Positions 39,601-48,591 of a stretch of 64,000 nucleotides of DNA are shown piece by piece; within the stretch, counting starts at the first letter, position 1, and every line of letters starts with the position of its first letter. The stretch is from Pseudodesulfovibrio sp. (lineage in GTDB: Bacteria > Desulfobacterota > Desulfovibrionia > Desulfovibrionales > Desulfovibrionaceae), in the NCBI GenBank assembly GCA_016342345.1, contig JAEINO010000002.1, forward strand, positions 120,047 through 184,046. Reading direction: 5' to 3'. A program made the translations under genes and the position numbers. The notes under the pieces were generated by a model. That model was not told the DNA's origin and ran no database searches. It was given only the letters and a program-made list of their open reading frames with translations.

Positions 39601-42600
39601 TGACGGCGGGTATTTTATTATCAACGGCGAATCCAAACAGGACAAAAACGGTTGGATGACGGTACCGCTCGACAGCGAGGGCCAACTGGATCTCATCTGG
39701 GTTACCGGTACCCCGGCCGACGGCCGCGAGTGGTTCAAAATCCGGGTGGCGGACATCTTCGGCAACCGTAGCAGTGACATCAATGTCAAACCAGAGGTCA
39801 ACCGTGCACCAACGGTCACGGCCAATGAAGCGAGCATCAGTGGCAATGCACTACAGTCCATAGACATTTCAAGCCTGTTCTCGGTCAGCGACATTGACGG
39901 CGATGATATTCAGAATTTCTGGGTCAAGACCAGTTCGGACGCGGGATATTTCTCTCGCACTGTTTACGATGTAGACGCGGATGACTGGACCCCAATCAAT
40001 CCGAGTTTCAACAACCTCGTATACACACCTGACAACCCTCTTAGCGGCAATGAAACGATCTTCTTCAGGGCCACAGACCAATATGGAGCAGTTTCCAATG
40101 AAGTCTCCGTAACAGTCGATATTAGTAACACCGCCCCGGTCACCACCGGGCCGACTGATATCTACGTCAACGAGGGCGGGACTATTAACCTGCTGGATTA
40201 CTTTTCCATCGAGGATGTGGACAGCTCCACGTTCACTTACTACCTGGCAGACAATTCCAATAACATTGACGGCAGCGCCAATAATACAGGCAATGGGTAT
40301 GTTGTCGTAAACGGTATATCCAAGGAAGCGACAGGCGGCTGGATTAATCTCGGTAATGATCCAAGCAGCCTGGAATGGCGCGTCAACGCAGGCACCAACG
40401 GGATGATTCAGGAGTTTATGTTCCGGGGTGTGGACGACCATGGCGCGCAGGGGGCTATCATCGACGTCGATGTACATATCCAGGAAAGTGCGCCAGTGGT
40501 TTCCGGTCCGAAGGCTTTGTATCGCAACCATGATGTCGAGGTGGATGTCGGCGCGCTCTTTTCCGCCGTTGACGCGGAAGGCGACGAGTTTACCTGGCAG
40601 GTGTACGATTATTCCAATATCGGCTGGAACGGTTATTTCGTCATCGATGGAGTGTCCAAACAGAGCGAAGAGGGATGGTTCAATGCTGGCAGTAGTACCA
40701 ATGGCGTACCTGATATCAAGTGGGTCACAGGTAATCCCACGGACGGCGACGAGACATTCATAGTCCGCACCATGAGCGTTGACGGCAGCTACAGCAACAA
40801 AATCCAGGTGGACATGAACGTCAGCCGTACACCTTCGGCAGAAGGCGATGCCACCATTGACGCCAACGCCCGAACCGCTCTTGATCTCGATATGCATTTC
40901 AAAGGGACCGACCCGGATGGCGACGTCCTGACATACTGGGTATACGACGACTCTTCTGACGCAGCCCATGGGCATGTGGTGGTTGATGGGGTTTCCAAAG
41001 CCGCAGACACTGGCTGGATCAATGCCGGGACCGATCTTTCCAAGGTGCAGTGGGTGACAGGCAACCCGACGGATGGCAACGAATCCATCTCCTTCAAGGT
41101 GGAAGATTCTTTTGGCAACATGTCAAACGAGATTAGTGCCGACCTAACGCTGACCAATCAGGCACCGAATATGACCGGGCCGATCACGTTCCATACCAAC
41201 CAGGGTGGCGTGGTTGATCTCAGCTCGTTGTATGTTGCAGTCGATCCTGAAGGAGACGCTGTGACCTACCGTGTCGAGGATAGAGCCTCCATCTCGGGTA
41301 ATGGCGGCCATTTCATCATCAACGGGGTGGACAAATCCGCCCAGGACGGTTGGTTCAATGTTGGCTCGGACCTCAACAATGTCCAATGGGTCGCCGGCAC
41401 TCCGGGGGATGGCGATGAGGTTTTCAGAATCCAGGCTGTCGATTCCTTCGGCAACGAGGGCGAAATTCTGCAGGTGGATGTGGACGTCAATCGTCCGTCC
41501 GAGGCGAGCGTAAAGCAGGCAAGCATCACTGTAGATGCCCTCAAATCCTTTGATATTTCAACGATGTTCAGCGTCACGGACCTCGACGCCGATGCGTTTG
41601 ACAGGTTCTGGTTCAAGACTTCGGATGAGGCGTATATCTCCCGCACGATCTGGGACGTGGATTGCGATGACTGGACGGCCATCAACCCAACTTTTTCCAA
41701 CCTCACCTACACTGCGGGCAACCCTGAGGGCGGCAGCGAGGTGCTCTATTTCAAGGCAACAGACGAATATGGAGTCGAAAGCAATGTGGTCGAGTTGACG
41801 GTGAACACGATCAACCACGGTCCCTCCATCAGTGGACCGTCCTCTATGGTCATTGCCAAAGATACGGTTTTTAATCTCAGCGATTTCTTCTCTGCCAAAG
41901 ATCCGGAAGGGCAGACCATCAAGAAATGGATTATCTGCGACACCTCTACCACCGCAGATGGTAACGGATATTTCACCATCAATGGTGTGTCCAAGGAAGC
42001 CACTAGCGGATGGATTCATGTCAATGGTGGCGTGGACGATGTTACATGGACCACAGGCAATCCCTCTGACGGTGCCGAATTAATCAAGTTCGTAGCCGAG
42101 GATGCCTATGGAAAAACAGGGCCCGAGCTGAAAGTCGAGATCAACGTGGTTGATCAACTTCCAGGTAATCTGGAGAACCCCTCCGACATTCTTAACGCCA
42201 ACGCCGCTGATGGCGCAGCCATGGCACGGACCATCAGTTCGGCTGCGGATGTCGATTGGTACGCCCTGACAATGACAGCAGACCAATCATACGTATTTCA
42301 GGCAGAAGGCGTTTCCACCTTCGGCCAAGGCATCTCTGATCCGGCGCTTTCACTTTACTATGTCAACAATACAACGGGCAAGACAACGCTGCTTCAACGA
42401 GATCTTCGTAGCGGTGATGGTTGGAATGCCTGGATGTCATACACGCCAACATCGAGCAAATTGAACAACGGTAATTTTTACCTTGAAGTTTCCTCCAACA
42501 ACGGTTCTACCGGAGCGTATCTCGTTTCTGCGGCCAAGGATTCATCCGATCAATCCCTGAGTCTGGAAGGCAGCAACCTCAATATGTGGGGGGCAGGAAG

Positions 42601-43834
42601 CTCCGCAAATGTCCATTGGGAATGCAATCTGTTTGATGTTAATATCAACAAGGAATGGGATTGGGGATACAAATCCAAGTTGGTCGATTTTGGAGCCACA
42701 CCCTACCTCGATTTTTCTGCGTCCTTGGGCGCATCTGTGGACATCGACTCCGGTTCCATGAATTTTGCTCAGGATATTAATTTCGATTTCGATCTTGCCA
42801 GTGATGTCACTGCTGGCAGCGATCTGGTCATTGATACATCTGACTGGATGACTTCCGGCATGATGGACTTTACGACCAATGCCCCGGAATTTGAACTCTG
42901 GGCTGGAATGGAAGTAACGGCTTCCGCGGGAGTGAAAGACATTTGGATGGATGCAGTCTTTAAGGACAAATATACCTACGGTGACATCTCGTTGGTGGAT
43001 ATGACCTTGAGTAAGTCCTTCCTCGACGTAAGTTCTGAGGGTGTCGAGGTTCTTGGAAAAGAAGCCGAGCTTGAAGTCGAAGCTGATTTCCTTAATGGAA
43101 TAATCGAAGTGGAAGCGAGCCTTCCTGAGTTCGGTGATACAGTAATATCAGCGCAAAAAGGGACCCGAGATGGCTCATGGCTATCTCACACCGTCATTAC
43201 GGGTGAGGGCGATGACTTCCTGACTTTGAGCCTGGACGTGGATTCCTTTATTGGGACTTTTGTTCCTGCTGCGGATGCTTTGGATGGTGAATTCGAAGTC
43301 GATCTCAGCTTCCTTGATCTGGACTTTGAATATACCATTCTGGATATGGACGTGAATCTCACTGCCAAACCAGTGCAGGAACTGCGGGCGGCGTTGGGTT
43401 ACGGCAATGAGGATATAAATCTTTCTTTCACGACCTACGCTAATCAGGCAGACAAGGATGCAAACAAGGTCTTTAGGACATATTCAGGCAATCTGGGAGA
43501 TGTTTTTGAGCTTGAAACCCCAGACAATGTTGATGGCACGATGATTGTTGATGCTGGTTTTGATATCGGCGGCGTCGTCAAAAACAGAAGTGGATTGCAA
43601 CTCAGCGGCGGGCCATCTATGGATCTCTTGAGTATTGAAGTTGAAGGTGAAATTTTCACGTTTGATTTTGAAGCATCAGCCGGGCCGTTGTTTGAGTGGG
43701 ACAAGAACTGGGATGTCGGTGGTCCGCTCTGGTTGTGGGACAAGAGTACGCACTATGATTCTTTGGTTTCCGGCTCCACTACGTACACAGTGGATTACCA
43801 TAACCGCGACGAATTATTTCTGGCCGCGGTCTAA
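36692..43834 (+). CDS. Giant repetitive surface/adhesin-like protein, putative T1SS substrate (2380 aa)
   Basis: Single ORF with ~12 tandem Ig/cadherin-like units, Asp/Asn-rich composition, adjacent T1SS genes. Confidence 0.8.
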   Translation: MKKGDVHNIEEKKRERLSRKDSGEEGLNQTQAERAGQKKVAASSIVAQSGSASRANPAGKVSATLGVLDLTSPEGSLDNGLTASIPLESDIASLIDEYRAALVSKDTVTVSALETRIKTALGLNTSVDLAKYISTKLSSGPTANGVGGTVNQWNFALANLQSPFGGSSENRVTTSASSTTTFRSNTYTASIYTPTAAATPAPVLAGSVTDGLISEATVFVDVDGDRILDDNEVFTTTDAQGNYTLPYINGTIVALGGTDIATGLVNNTVFTAPAGYQYISPLTTVMQAMVETGSTAADAEATVKAQYGLAGVDLKNTDPIGDLGKTNSAKALFVLNKAVQTANTANQIAALIQGADSAISEADALTAAYAAIGSGISGGGNINDLNTLKFIITNCAINCGVNGDVAAYVDQAAAIMLDANNLLDNATGNGQTPMDAASALAKVAKLAQETISAGIKNAVETNAGNLNTLETDYTGAALVTAAGNTVAGDIDGDGQADTGGTLNSVPTQTIATGTAWGATALDVNNVFSAIDPETNPVTFHVTDNTAGNGLFSSSADPMNETQFNALEFTGGTAGTSDSVSFSSEDSLGWAASTLTTTLYSSDTSSSNGAANALTGIDANTLFSVTNDASNTLTYWVKDDIGLGHFYQGGTSYNSGGWQSVGTSLAGLTYIAGNPLDGDDEVQFKAVDAYGNESSIESSTITVTNVAPVVAANQASISVNANSMVSIVDLFSTTDFESDAITAFWIKTDSDESQFSRTVGSKVYPVDADSWSRINPTWSGMSYTAANPTDGTEIISFRAVDSFGNVSNEVDVTVNVVNQAPVATAIGTFSGDALSSIDLSTAFGASDPEGDTLTYFVQDDSSTGYFYMENGTEYTADGWHEISADMTNLRYMAGNPTDRADTLEFKAVDSFGNENIASINVSTINHAPVISGTDTFFANLNTQVDVGRFFSAVDPEGDSFAYWVSDEEKTADGGYFIINGESKQDKNGWMTVPLDSEGQLDLIWVTGTPADGREWFKIRVADIFGNRSSDINVKPEVNRAPTVTANEASISGNALQSIDISSLFSVSDIDGDDIQNFWVKTSSDAGYFSRTVYDVDADDWTPINPSFNNLVYTPDNPLSGNETIFFRATDQYGAVSNEVSVTVDISNTAPVTTGPTDIYVNEGGTINLLDYFSIEDVDSSTFTYYLADNSNNIDGSANNTGNGYVVVNGISKEATGGWINLGNDPSSLEWRVNAGTNGMIQEFMFRGVDDHGAQGAIIDVDVHIQESAPVVSGPKALYRNHDVEVDVGALFSAVDAEGDEFTWQVYDYSNIGWNGYFVIDGVSKQSEEGWFNAGSSTNGVPDIKWVTGNPTDGDETFIVRTMSVDGSYSNKIQVDMNVSRTPSAEGDATIDANARTALDLDMHFKGTDPDGDVLTYWVYDDSSDAAHGHVVVDGVSKAADTGWINAGTDLSKVQWVTGNPTDGNESISFKVEDSFGNMSNEISADLTLTNQAPNMTGPITFHTNQGGVVDLSSLYVAVDPEGDAVTYRVEDRASISGNGGHFIINGVDKSAQDGWFNVGSDLNNVQWVAGTPGDGDEVFRIQAVDSFGNEGEILQVDVDVNRPSEASVKQASITVDALKSFDISTMFSVTDLDADAFDRFWFKTSDEAYISRTIWDVDCDDWTAINPTFSNLTYTAGNPEGGSEVLYFKATDEYGVESNVVELTVNTINHGPSISGPSSMVIAKDTVFNLSDFFSAKDPEGQTIKKWIICDTSTTADGNGYFTINGVSKEATSGWIHVNGGVDDVTWTTGNPSDGAELIKFVAEDAYGKTGPELKVEINVVDQLPGNLENPSDILNANAADGAAMARTISSAADVDWYALTMTADQSYVFQAEGVSTFGQGISDPALSLYYVNNTTGKTTLLQRDLRSGDGWNAWMSYTPTSSKLNNGNFYLEVSSNNGSTGAYLVSAAKDSSDQSLSLEGSNLNMWGAGSSANVHWECNLFDVNINKEWDWGYKSKLVDFGATPYLDFSASLGASVDIDSGSMNFAQDINFDFDLASDVTAGSDLVIDTSDWMTSGMMDFTTNAPEFELWAGMEVTASAGVKDIWMDAVFKDKYTYGDISLVDMTLSKSFLDVSSEGVEVLGKEAELEVEADFLNGIIEVEASLPEFGDTVISAQKGTRDGSWLSHTVITGEGDDFLTLSLDVDSFIGTFVPAADALDGEFEVDLSFLDLDFEYTILDMDVNLTAKPVQELRAALGYGNEDINLSFTTYANQADKDANKVFRTYSGNLGDVFELETPDNVDGTMIVDAGFDIGGVVKNRSGLQLSGGPSMDLLSIEVEGEIFTFDFEASAGPLFEWDKNWDVGGPLWLWDKSTHYDSLVSGSTTYTVDYHNRDELFLAAV
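38210..42150 (+). repeat. Tandem ~80-100-aa cadherin-like repeat block within the adhesin
   Basis: Recurring NxAPV...DxxFSxxDxDGDxLTYWVxDxS...GYFxxNGxxxxxGWxxxxxxLxxxxWVAGNPTDGxExxxFKAVDSFGNxS. Confidence 0.75.
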
Positions 43835-43864
43835 CGGGCTTGCATAACTTGTAATTCCAATTTA

Positions 43865-44149
43865 ATGGAACATATTATGAAAAAAGATATATTTACAGAT
43901 GGCATTTTGAACATGGGATTTGGTCAAGGTGCAATTCGCCTTGACCTTGGCCGCATTGGCGAGGCTGTAGAAAACGGCGAACAACCAAAAATGGAACTCG
44001 TGCAGCGTCTTGTTTTGACACCTGAAGGGTTCGCTCAGATGGTAGCCGCCATGAATGCGATGGCCAAACAATTGGCTGAACAGGGTGTTCTCAAAACGCG
44101 TGAGGCTGAGGCTGTCGATCAAAAGGTCGAATCTGTCAATTTCTCGTAG
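43865..44149 (+). CDS. 94-aa conserved-looking hypothetical between T1SS substrate and exporter
   Basis: MEHIMKKDIFTDGILNMGFGQGAIRLDLGRIGEAVENGEQPKMELVQRLVLTPEGFAQMVAAMNAM; abuts exporter start. Confidence 0.65.
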   Translation: MEHIMKKDIFTDGILNMGFGQGAIRLDLGRIGEAVENGEQPKMELVQRLVLTPEGFAQMVAAMNAMAKQLAEQGVLKTREAEAVDQKVESVNFS

Positions 44150-46708
44150 ATGACTGACGATACCGGGGCTCTTGCCCGACCAAGTACCGCTGCCGAATGT
44201 CTGGGCCTTTTGGCCCGACAATTCGGCATTACCTTTTCTCGTGAAAGGTTCTATACCAAGTTCCCACCCGGACTGGAGCCAACGCGTGATGGCCTGTGCG
44301 ATATGGCAAGTTTTATGGGGATGGACGCCGAACAACTTTCCTTGGACTGGGAACAGTTGACCAAGGAAAAGCCCCCGCTCATCCTGCATCTTAAGAATGG
44401 CAATTCCATTATTTTTCTCGGCATGGCCGATCCGGACAACCCGGACTGGGAAGACAGCCAGGGGTGCCGAATTCTCGACCCATTAGGACAACCACCACGC
44501 CCATTTGAGATCGAGCGTGAAAAGATCGAAAAGAATTGGGATGGACTGGCATTTCGCGTCCTGCCCACCATTGCCTATCCGCTGATACAAGCCTTCATGA
44601 TTGTGGCCCGCCATCACGGCGTAGACCTCACACTGGACAGTATCAAGCATGAACATGCCCTTGAAAAAACCGACCCGCCATCGCCTCAGGCGTTGCGCCT
44701 TATGTCATCCCATGGCTTCAAAACGGACCTCAAGACATTTTCCTGGAGTGACATCCTTCAACTGGGAGAGGCGTTCCCTGTCATCGCGCCACTCAAGGAG
44801 GGCCGGGTATGCATCATTCTCGGCGGTTTGAGGAAAAAAGAATCTGACGAAGAGTTCCTGGAAATAGTAGAGACTTCTCAGATGCCCATGGACCGTAAAC
44901 GCATCTCCCGTGAAGACTTCCTCGAACTCTGGGAGGGCAAAGTATACCTGCTTAAACGGACGCACAAGTTGTCCGATGACGAACAACCTTTTTCCCTGCG
45001 CTGGTTTATTCCAGAATTTCTGCGCCAGAAATCGGTCTTCACGGATATCGCCGTGGCCGCCGTGCTCATGCAAATTCTCGCCCTTGCAACGCCACTTTAT
45101 CTCCAGATTCTTATTGACAAAGTAATGGTCCATCACGGCATTTCCACTCTGCACATGCTTGGTTTTGGCATGCTCGGAGTGCTGCTTTTCACTGCCGGAT
45201 TTACGTGGCTACGCGGCTACCTTATGCTCCATGCTACCAACAAGATTGATATCCGCGTGGCAATGAAGACCTTCACCAAACTGTTAAATCTGCCAATGCA
45301 ATTCTTTGACACCGCCTCATCAGGCACGCTCATCAAGCACATGCAGCAGGCGGACACGATCAGACAATTCCTGTCAGGAAGGCTCTTTTTCTCTATTCTG
45401 GACACCCTGTCACTTTTCATCTTTCTGCCGGTTCTGATGTTCTACAGCATCAAGCTCGCCATGGTTGTCCTCCTCTTCACAGTACTCATCGGCCTCGTGG
45501 TGGCGGCCATTATCCCTCGTTACCGCAAGCGGTTGCAGGAACTCTATAATGCTGAAGGCAAACGCCAATCCTTTCTCGTGGAAGCGATACAGGGAATGCA
45601 AACAGTAAAGAGCCTCGCTCTGGAGTCACAGCAACGCAAATCGTGGGAAGAGAAAGCGGCCAATGCGGTCCAGATGAATTTCAAGGTCGGACGCATCTCG
45701 GTATCTGCCAATGCCCTGACTGGCACACTTGAAAAGCTGATGACCCTGACTATCCTCTGGTGGGGCGTGTATTCCGTGTTCAACGGCGAGATGTCTGTGG
45801 GCGAACTCATCGCCTTCAATATGCTGGCTGGCCGAGTCTCTGCACCGTTGGTTCAGATTGTCTCGCTTATCAATGACTATCAGGAAACAGCTCTGTCCGT
45901 AAAAATGCTGGGTGAGATCATGAATCGCCCGCCGGAACGCCCTGTTGGTCAACGTGGTCTCTCTCGTCAGATTCGTGGCGGTATCGGTTTTGAAAAAGTC
46001 AATTTTAGCTACAGCCCCACCGGCAATCCGCCCGCGCTTATTGATATCAATCTTGACATTCCTGCTGGTACCTGTGTTGGCATCGTCGGACGAAGCGGAT
46101 CTGGCAAGTCCACCATGTCCAAACTTTTGCAAGGCTTGTACTCTTCCCAAGCCGGTGTCGTGCGCATCGATGGACTGGATATCCGCGAAATTGATCTGCC
46201 GCACCTTCGGAGAAATATAGGTGTAGTACTTCAGGAGAATTTTCTATTCCGTGGCTCTGTACGGGAAAACATTTCCATGACACGGCCCAGCGCGACTTTT
46301 GAAGAAATTGTTCGGTCTGCCAATCTGGCCGGAGCTGACGAGTTCATCGAGCGATTGCCGCAAGGGTACGACACCTTATTGGAAGAAGGTGGAGCCAACC
46401 TGTCCGGTGGTCAGCGTCAGCGGCTTGCCATCGCCCGCGCCTTGCTCGTGGAGCCGCCCATACTCATTCTGGATGAAGCCACCAGCGCGCTTGACGCCGA
46501 AAGTGAAGCGATTATTCAAGAAAATCTTGAACGTATTACACAGGGTCGAACCACGATCATCATCAGTCATCGTCTTAGTATGATCACGCGGGCACATACC
46601 ATTCTTGTTATGGATCAGGGGCGTATTGTCGCTAATGCATCGCACAAGGAATTGCTCGTCAATTGTGATATTTACGCCAACCTTTGGAAACGGCAACACA
46701 GGGATTAG
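44150..46708 (+). CDS. Type I secretion ABC transporter (HlyB/LapB-like) with extended N-terminus
   Basis: Walker A GRSGSGKSTMSKLL, LSGGQRQRLAIARALL signature, VEPPILILDEATSALD; degenerate C39-like N-terminal region. Confidence 0.92.
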   Translation: MTDDTGALARPSTAAECLGLLARQFGITFSRERFYTKFPPGLEPTRDGLCDMASFMGMDAEQLSLDWEQLTKEKPPLILHLKNGNSIIFLGMADPDNPDWEDSQGCRILDPLGQPPRPFEIEREKIEKNWDGLAFRVLPTIAYPLIQAFMIVARHHGVDLTLDSIKHEHALEKTDPPSPQALRLMSSHGFKTDLKTFSWSDILQLGEAFPVIAPLKEGRVCIILGGLRKKESDEEFLEIVETSQMPMDRKRISREDFLELWEGKVYLLKRTHKLSDDEQPFSLRWFIPEFLRQKSVFTDIAVAAVLMQILALATPLYLQILIDKVMVHHGISTLHMLGFGMLGVLLFTAGFTWLRGYLMLHATNKIDIRVAMKTFTKLLNLPMQFFDTASSGTLIKHMQQADTIRQFLSGRLFFSILDTLSLFIFLPVLMFYSIKLAMVVLLFTVLIGLVVAAIIPRYRKRLQELYNAEGKRQSFLVEAIQGMQTVKSLALESQQRKSWEEKAANAVQMNFKVGRISVSANALTGTLEKLMTLTILWWGVYSVFNGEMSVGELIAFNMLAGRVSAPLVQIVSLINDYQETALSVKMLGEIMNRPPERPVGQRGLSRQIRGGIGFEKVNFSYSPTGNPPALIDINLDIPAGTCVGIVGRSGSGKSTMSKLLQGLYSSQAGVVRIDGLDIREIDLPHLRRNIGVVLQENFLFRGSVRENISMTRPSATFEEIVRSANLAGADEFIERLPQGYDTLLEEGGANLSGGQRQRLAIARALLVEPPILILDEATSALDAESEAIIQENLERITQGRTTIIISHRLSMITRAHTILVMDQGRIVANASHKELLVNCDIYANLWKRQHRD

Positions 46709-46710
46709 TT

Positions 46711-48036
46711 ATGAAACACGAAAATCCCTCCATACCCAGCGACGCCATCGAGTACCAGACAGACTCCATTGCCATCGAAATGCAGCCCATTCCAGGTGGT
46801 GCCCGATGGACACTCAGGCTGCTGGCGTTCCTTCTTATTTTCGGCATCACCTGGGCATCCATCGCCACTATCGATAAGGTCGTCACGGCCCATGGCAAGC
46901 TCATCTCCACAGGCAAGACAATTGTGGTTCAACCCATGTCTGCCGGTGTAATCACCAAGCTCTATGTTGAAGAAGGTCAGGAAGTGCAGGAAGGCCAGAT
47001 TCTCGTCACCCTGGACCCCACTTTTGCCGATGCAGACGTCGATGGATTACGGGAACGGCTGGACAGTTTGGAGCAGGAAGGACGGCGTCTGGAGTCCGAA
47101 ATGGGCGAGGATGCGGGCCACTCTTCGGCGCAGAGTCAAAACGCGCTTCAGGACCGCATTTTGGCAGCCAGAAACGAAGAGTACGTACAGCGGCTTTTAA
47201 GCTACGAGCAAAAAGACAAGGAACAGATCGTCAAGATTGAAACCAAGAAGGACCAATTGGCGCAGGCTCACAAGCAATTGAGTCTTTCCAAAGATATGGA
47301 AACCATGTTTCAGAATGCCATGCAAAAAGGCGTGGCAACAAAACTGGAATTGATCAAGGCACAAAGCCAACGCATGAAACAGGAAGAATCTGTAGAGCGT
47401 TCCATTAATGAGATTCAGCAATTACGACAGGAACGCCAACGACTCCAGGCCGAAAGTGATGCCTTTGTCAACAACTGGACTAGCACCTCCATCCAAAAAC
47501 TGGTGGAAACCAACCGCGAGATCGAATCCATCCGCTCGCAACTGGAGAAAGCCGAACATGTCAGTGACTTCGTGCAGTTGAGAGCGCCTAGACGGGCCGT
47601 TGTGTTACAACTTGCCACCCGTTCAGAAGGATCGGTGGTCAACAAGGCCGAACCTGTGGTCACCATGGTCCCTCTCGACGAACCGTTGGAAGCTGAGGTT
47701 AATATTGAAGCCCGTGACATCGGTTTTGTCCGTCAAGGGGATCATGCACGAATCAAATTGGAAGCCTTTCCGTTCCAGAAGCACGGAGCACTTGAAGGCA
47801 CGGTCAAAGTCATCAGTGAAGACACGTTTCAAAAAGAAAGTGCCACGGGCACCACAGTCACTTACCGTTCCCGTATAGAGCTCACCAAAGAAACTCTCCG
47901 AGATGTTCCTGCCGACTTTCGCCTCATCCCCGGCATGACCCTGACAGTCGAAATCAAGGTTGGCGAACGTAAGGTCATCAGCTATTTCCTCTACCCCATC
48001 ATGCGGTATCTGGATGAAAGTCTGAGAGAACCTTAA
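46711..48036 (+). CDS. HlyD-family T1SS membrane-fusion protein
   Basis: N-terminal TM, VTAHGKLISTGKTIVVQPMSAGVITKLYVEEGQEVQEGQILVTLD lipoyl motif, C-terminal PGMTLTVEIKVGERKVISYFLYPI. Confidence 0.92.
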   Translation: MKHENPSIPSDAIEYQTDSIAIEMQPIPGGARWTLRLLAFLLIFGITWASIATIDKVVTAHGKLISTGKTIVVQPMSAGVITKLYVEEGQEVQEGQILVTLDPTFADADVDGLRERLDSLEQEGRRLESEMGEDAGHSSAQSQNALQDRILAARNEEYVQRLLSYEQKDKEQIVKIETKKDQLAQAHKQLSLSKDMETMFQNAMQKGVATKLELIKAQSQRMKQEESVERSINEIQQLRQERQRLQAESDAFVNNWTSTSIQKLVETNREIESIRSQLEKAEHVSDFVQLRAPRRAVVLQLATRSEGSVVNKAEPVVTMVPLDEPLEAEVNIEARDIGFVRQGDHARIKLEAFPFQKHGALEGTVKVISEDTFQKESATGTTVTYRSRIELTKETLRDVPADFRLIPGMTLTVEIKVGERKVISYFLYPIMRYLDESLREP

Positions 48037-48401
48037 ACCATCTCCCTACGTTCTTATAATGTGTACATTACGTGTAAAACACCCCGTCACGAACGGGATA
48101 AAACAACAACACAAGCTCCCCTTGGGGACGCCACGTTATTTCAACGGGTTACAGTTAACGCTATAGCCCGTCTTCCTTTTACGTATCGATTTACATGCCA
48201 ATAGATACGAAAAGCCCCCGAAGACTGTTCTTTTCGGGGGCTTTGCTGCCCCCCCATTTAACGTCTCCAGTTTTGCCTGAAAATGGGTTTCTCAAAATCC
48301 TGTCAATAGGAAGTGTTGCCTTTTGGGTATCCTTTTTCGTCCTCTGACGCCCGTTTTTGTCTTGAGCCAAAATCCCGTGTTAGCCTTGTTCGGATTCTTA
48401 A

Positions 48402-48553
48402 GGAAACGCTGATTAATTCAATCTTCAGGAAGTGCTGTAGAATTGTTCGCTGGCAAGGCGCGCAAAAAAGTCAAGGCTGACGCGTGCTTCCTGCACGCTA
48501 GGGTTTGATTTTTTTGCAGCAACGAAGCCAGAGGGCAATTATGCAGTGCTTCC
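48402..48553 (+). mobile_element. Copy 5 of ~153-bp MITE-like element (GCAC-arm)
   Basis: ggaaacgctgattaattc...gcgtgcttcctgcacgc...cagtgcttcc in RHS leader. Confidence 0.75.
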
Positions 48554-48591
48554 CTAAAGGTCGTCTTTGGGAAAGAAACACAGGAGAAAAT

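Noticed and set aside
39869-40975. 368-aa minus-strand ORF inside the adhesin gene
   Set aside because: Antisense shadow ORF from codon bias in a repetitive gene with clear plus-strand coding.
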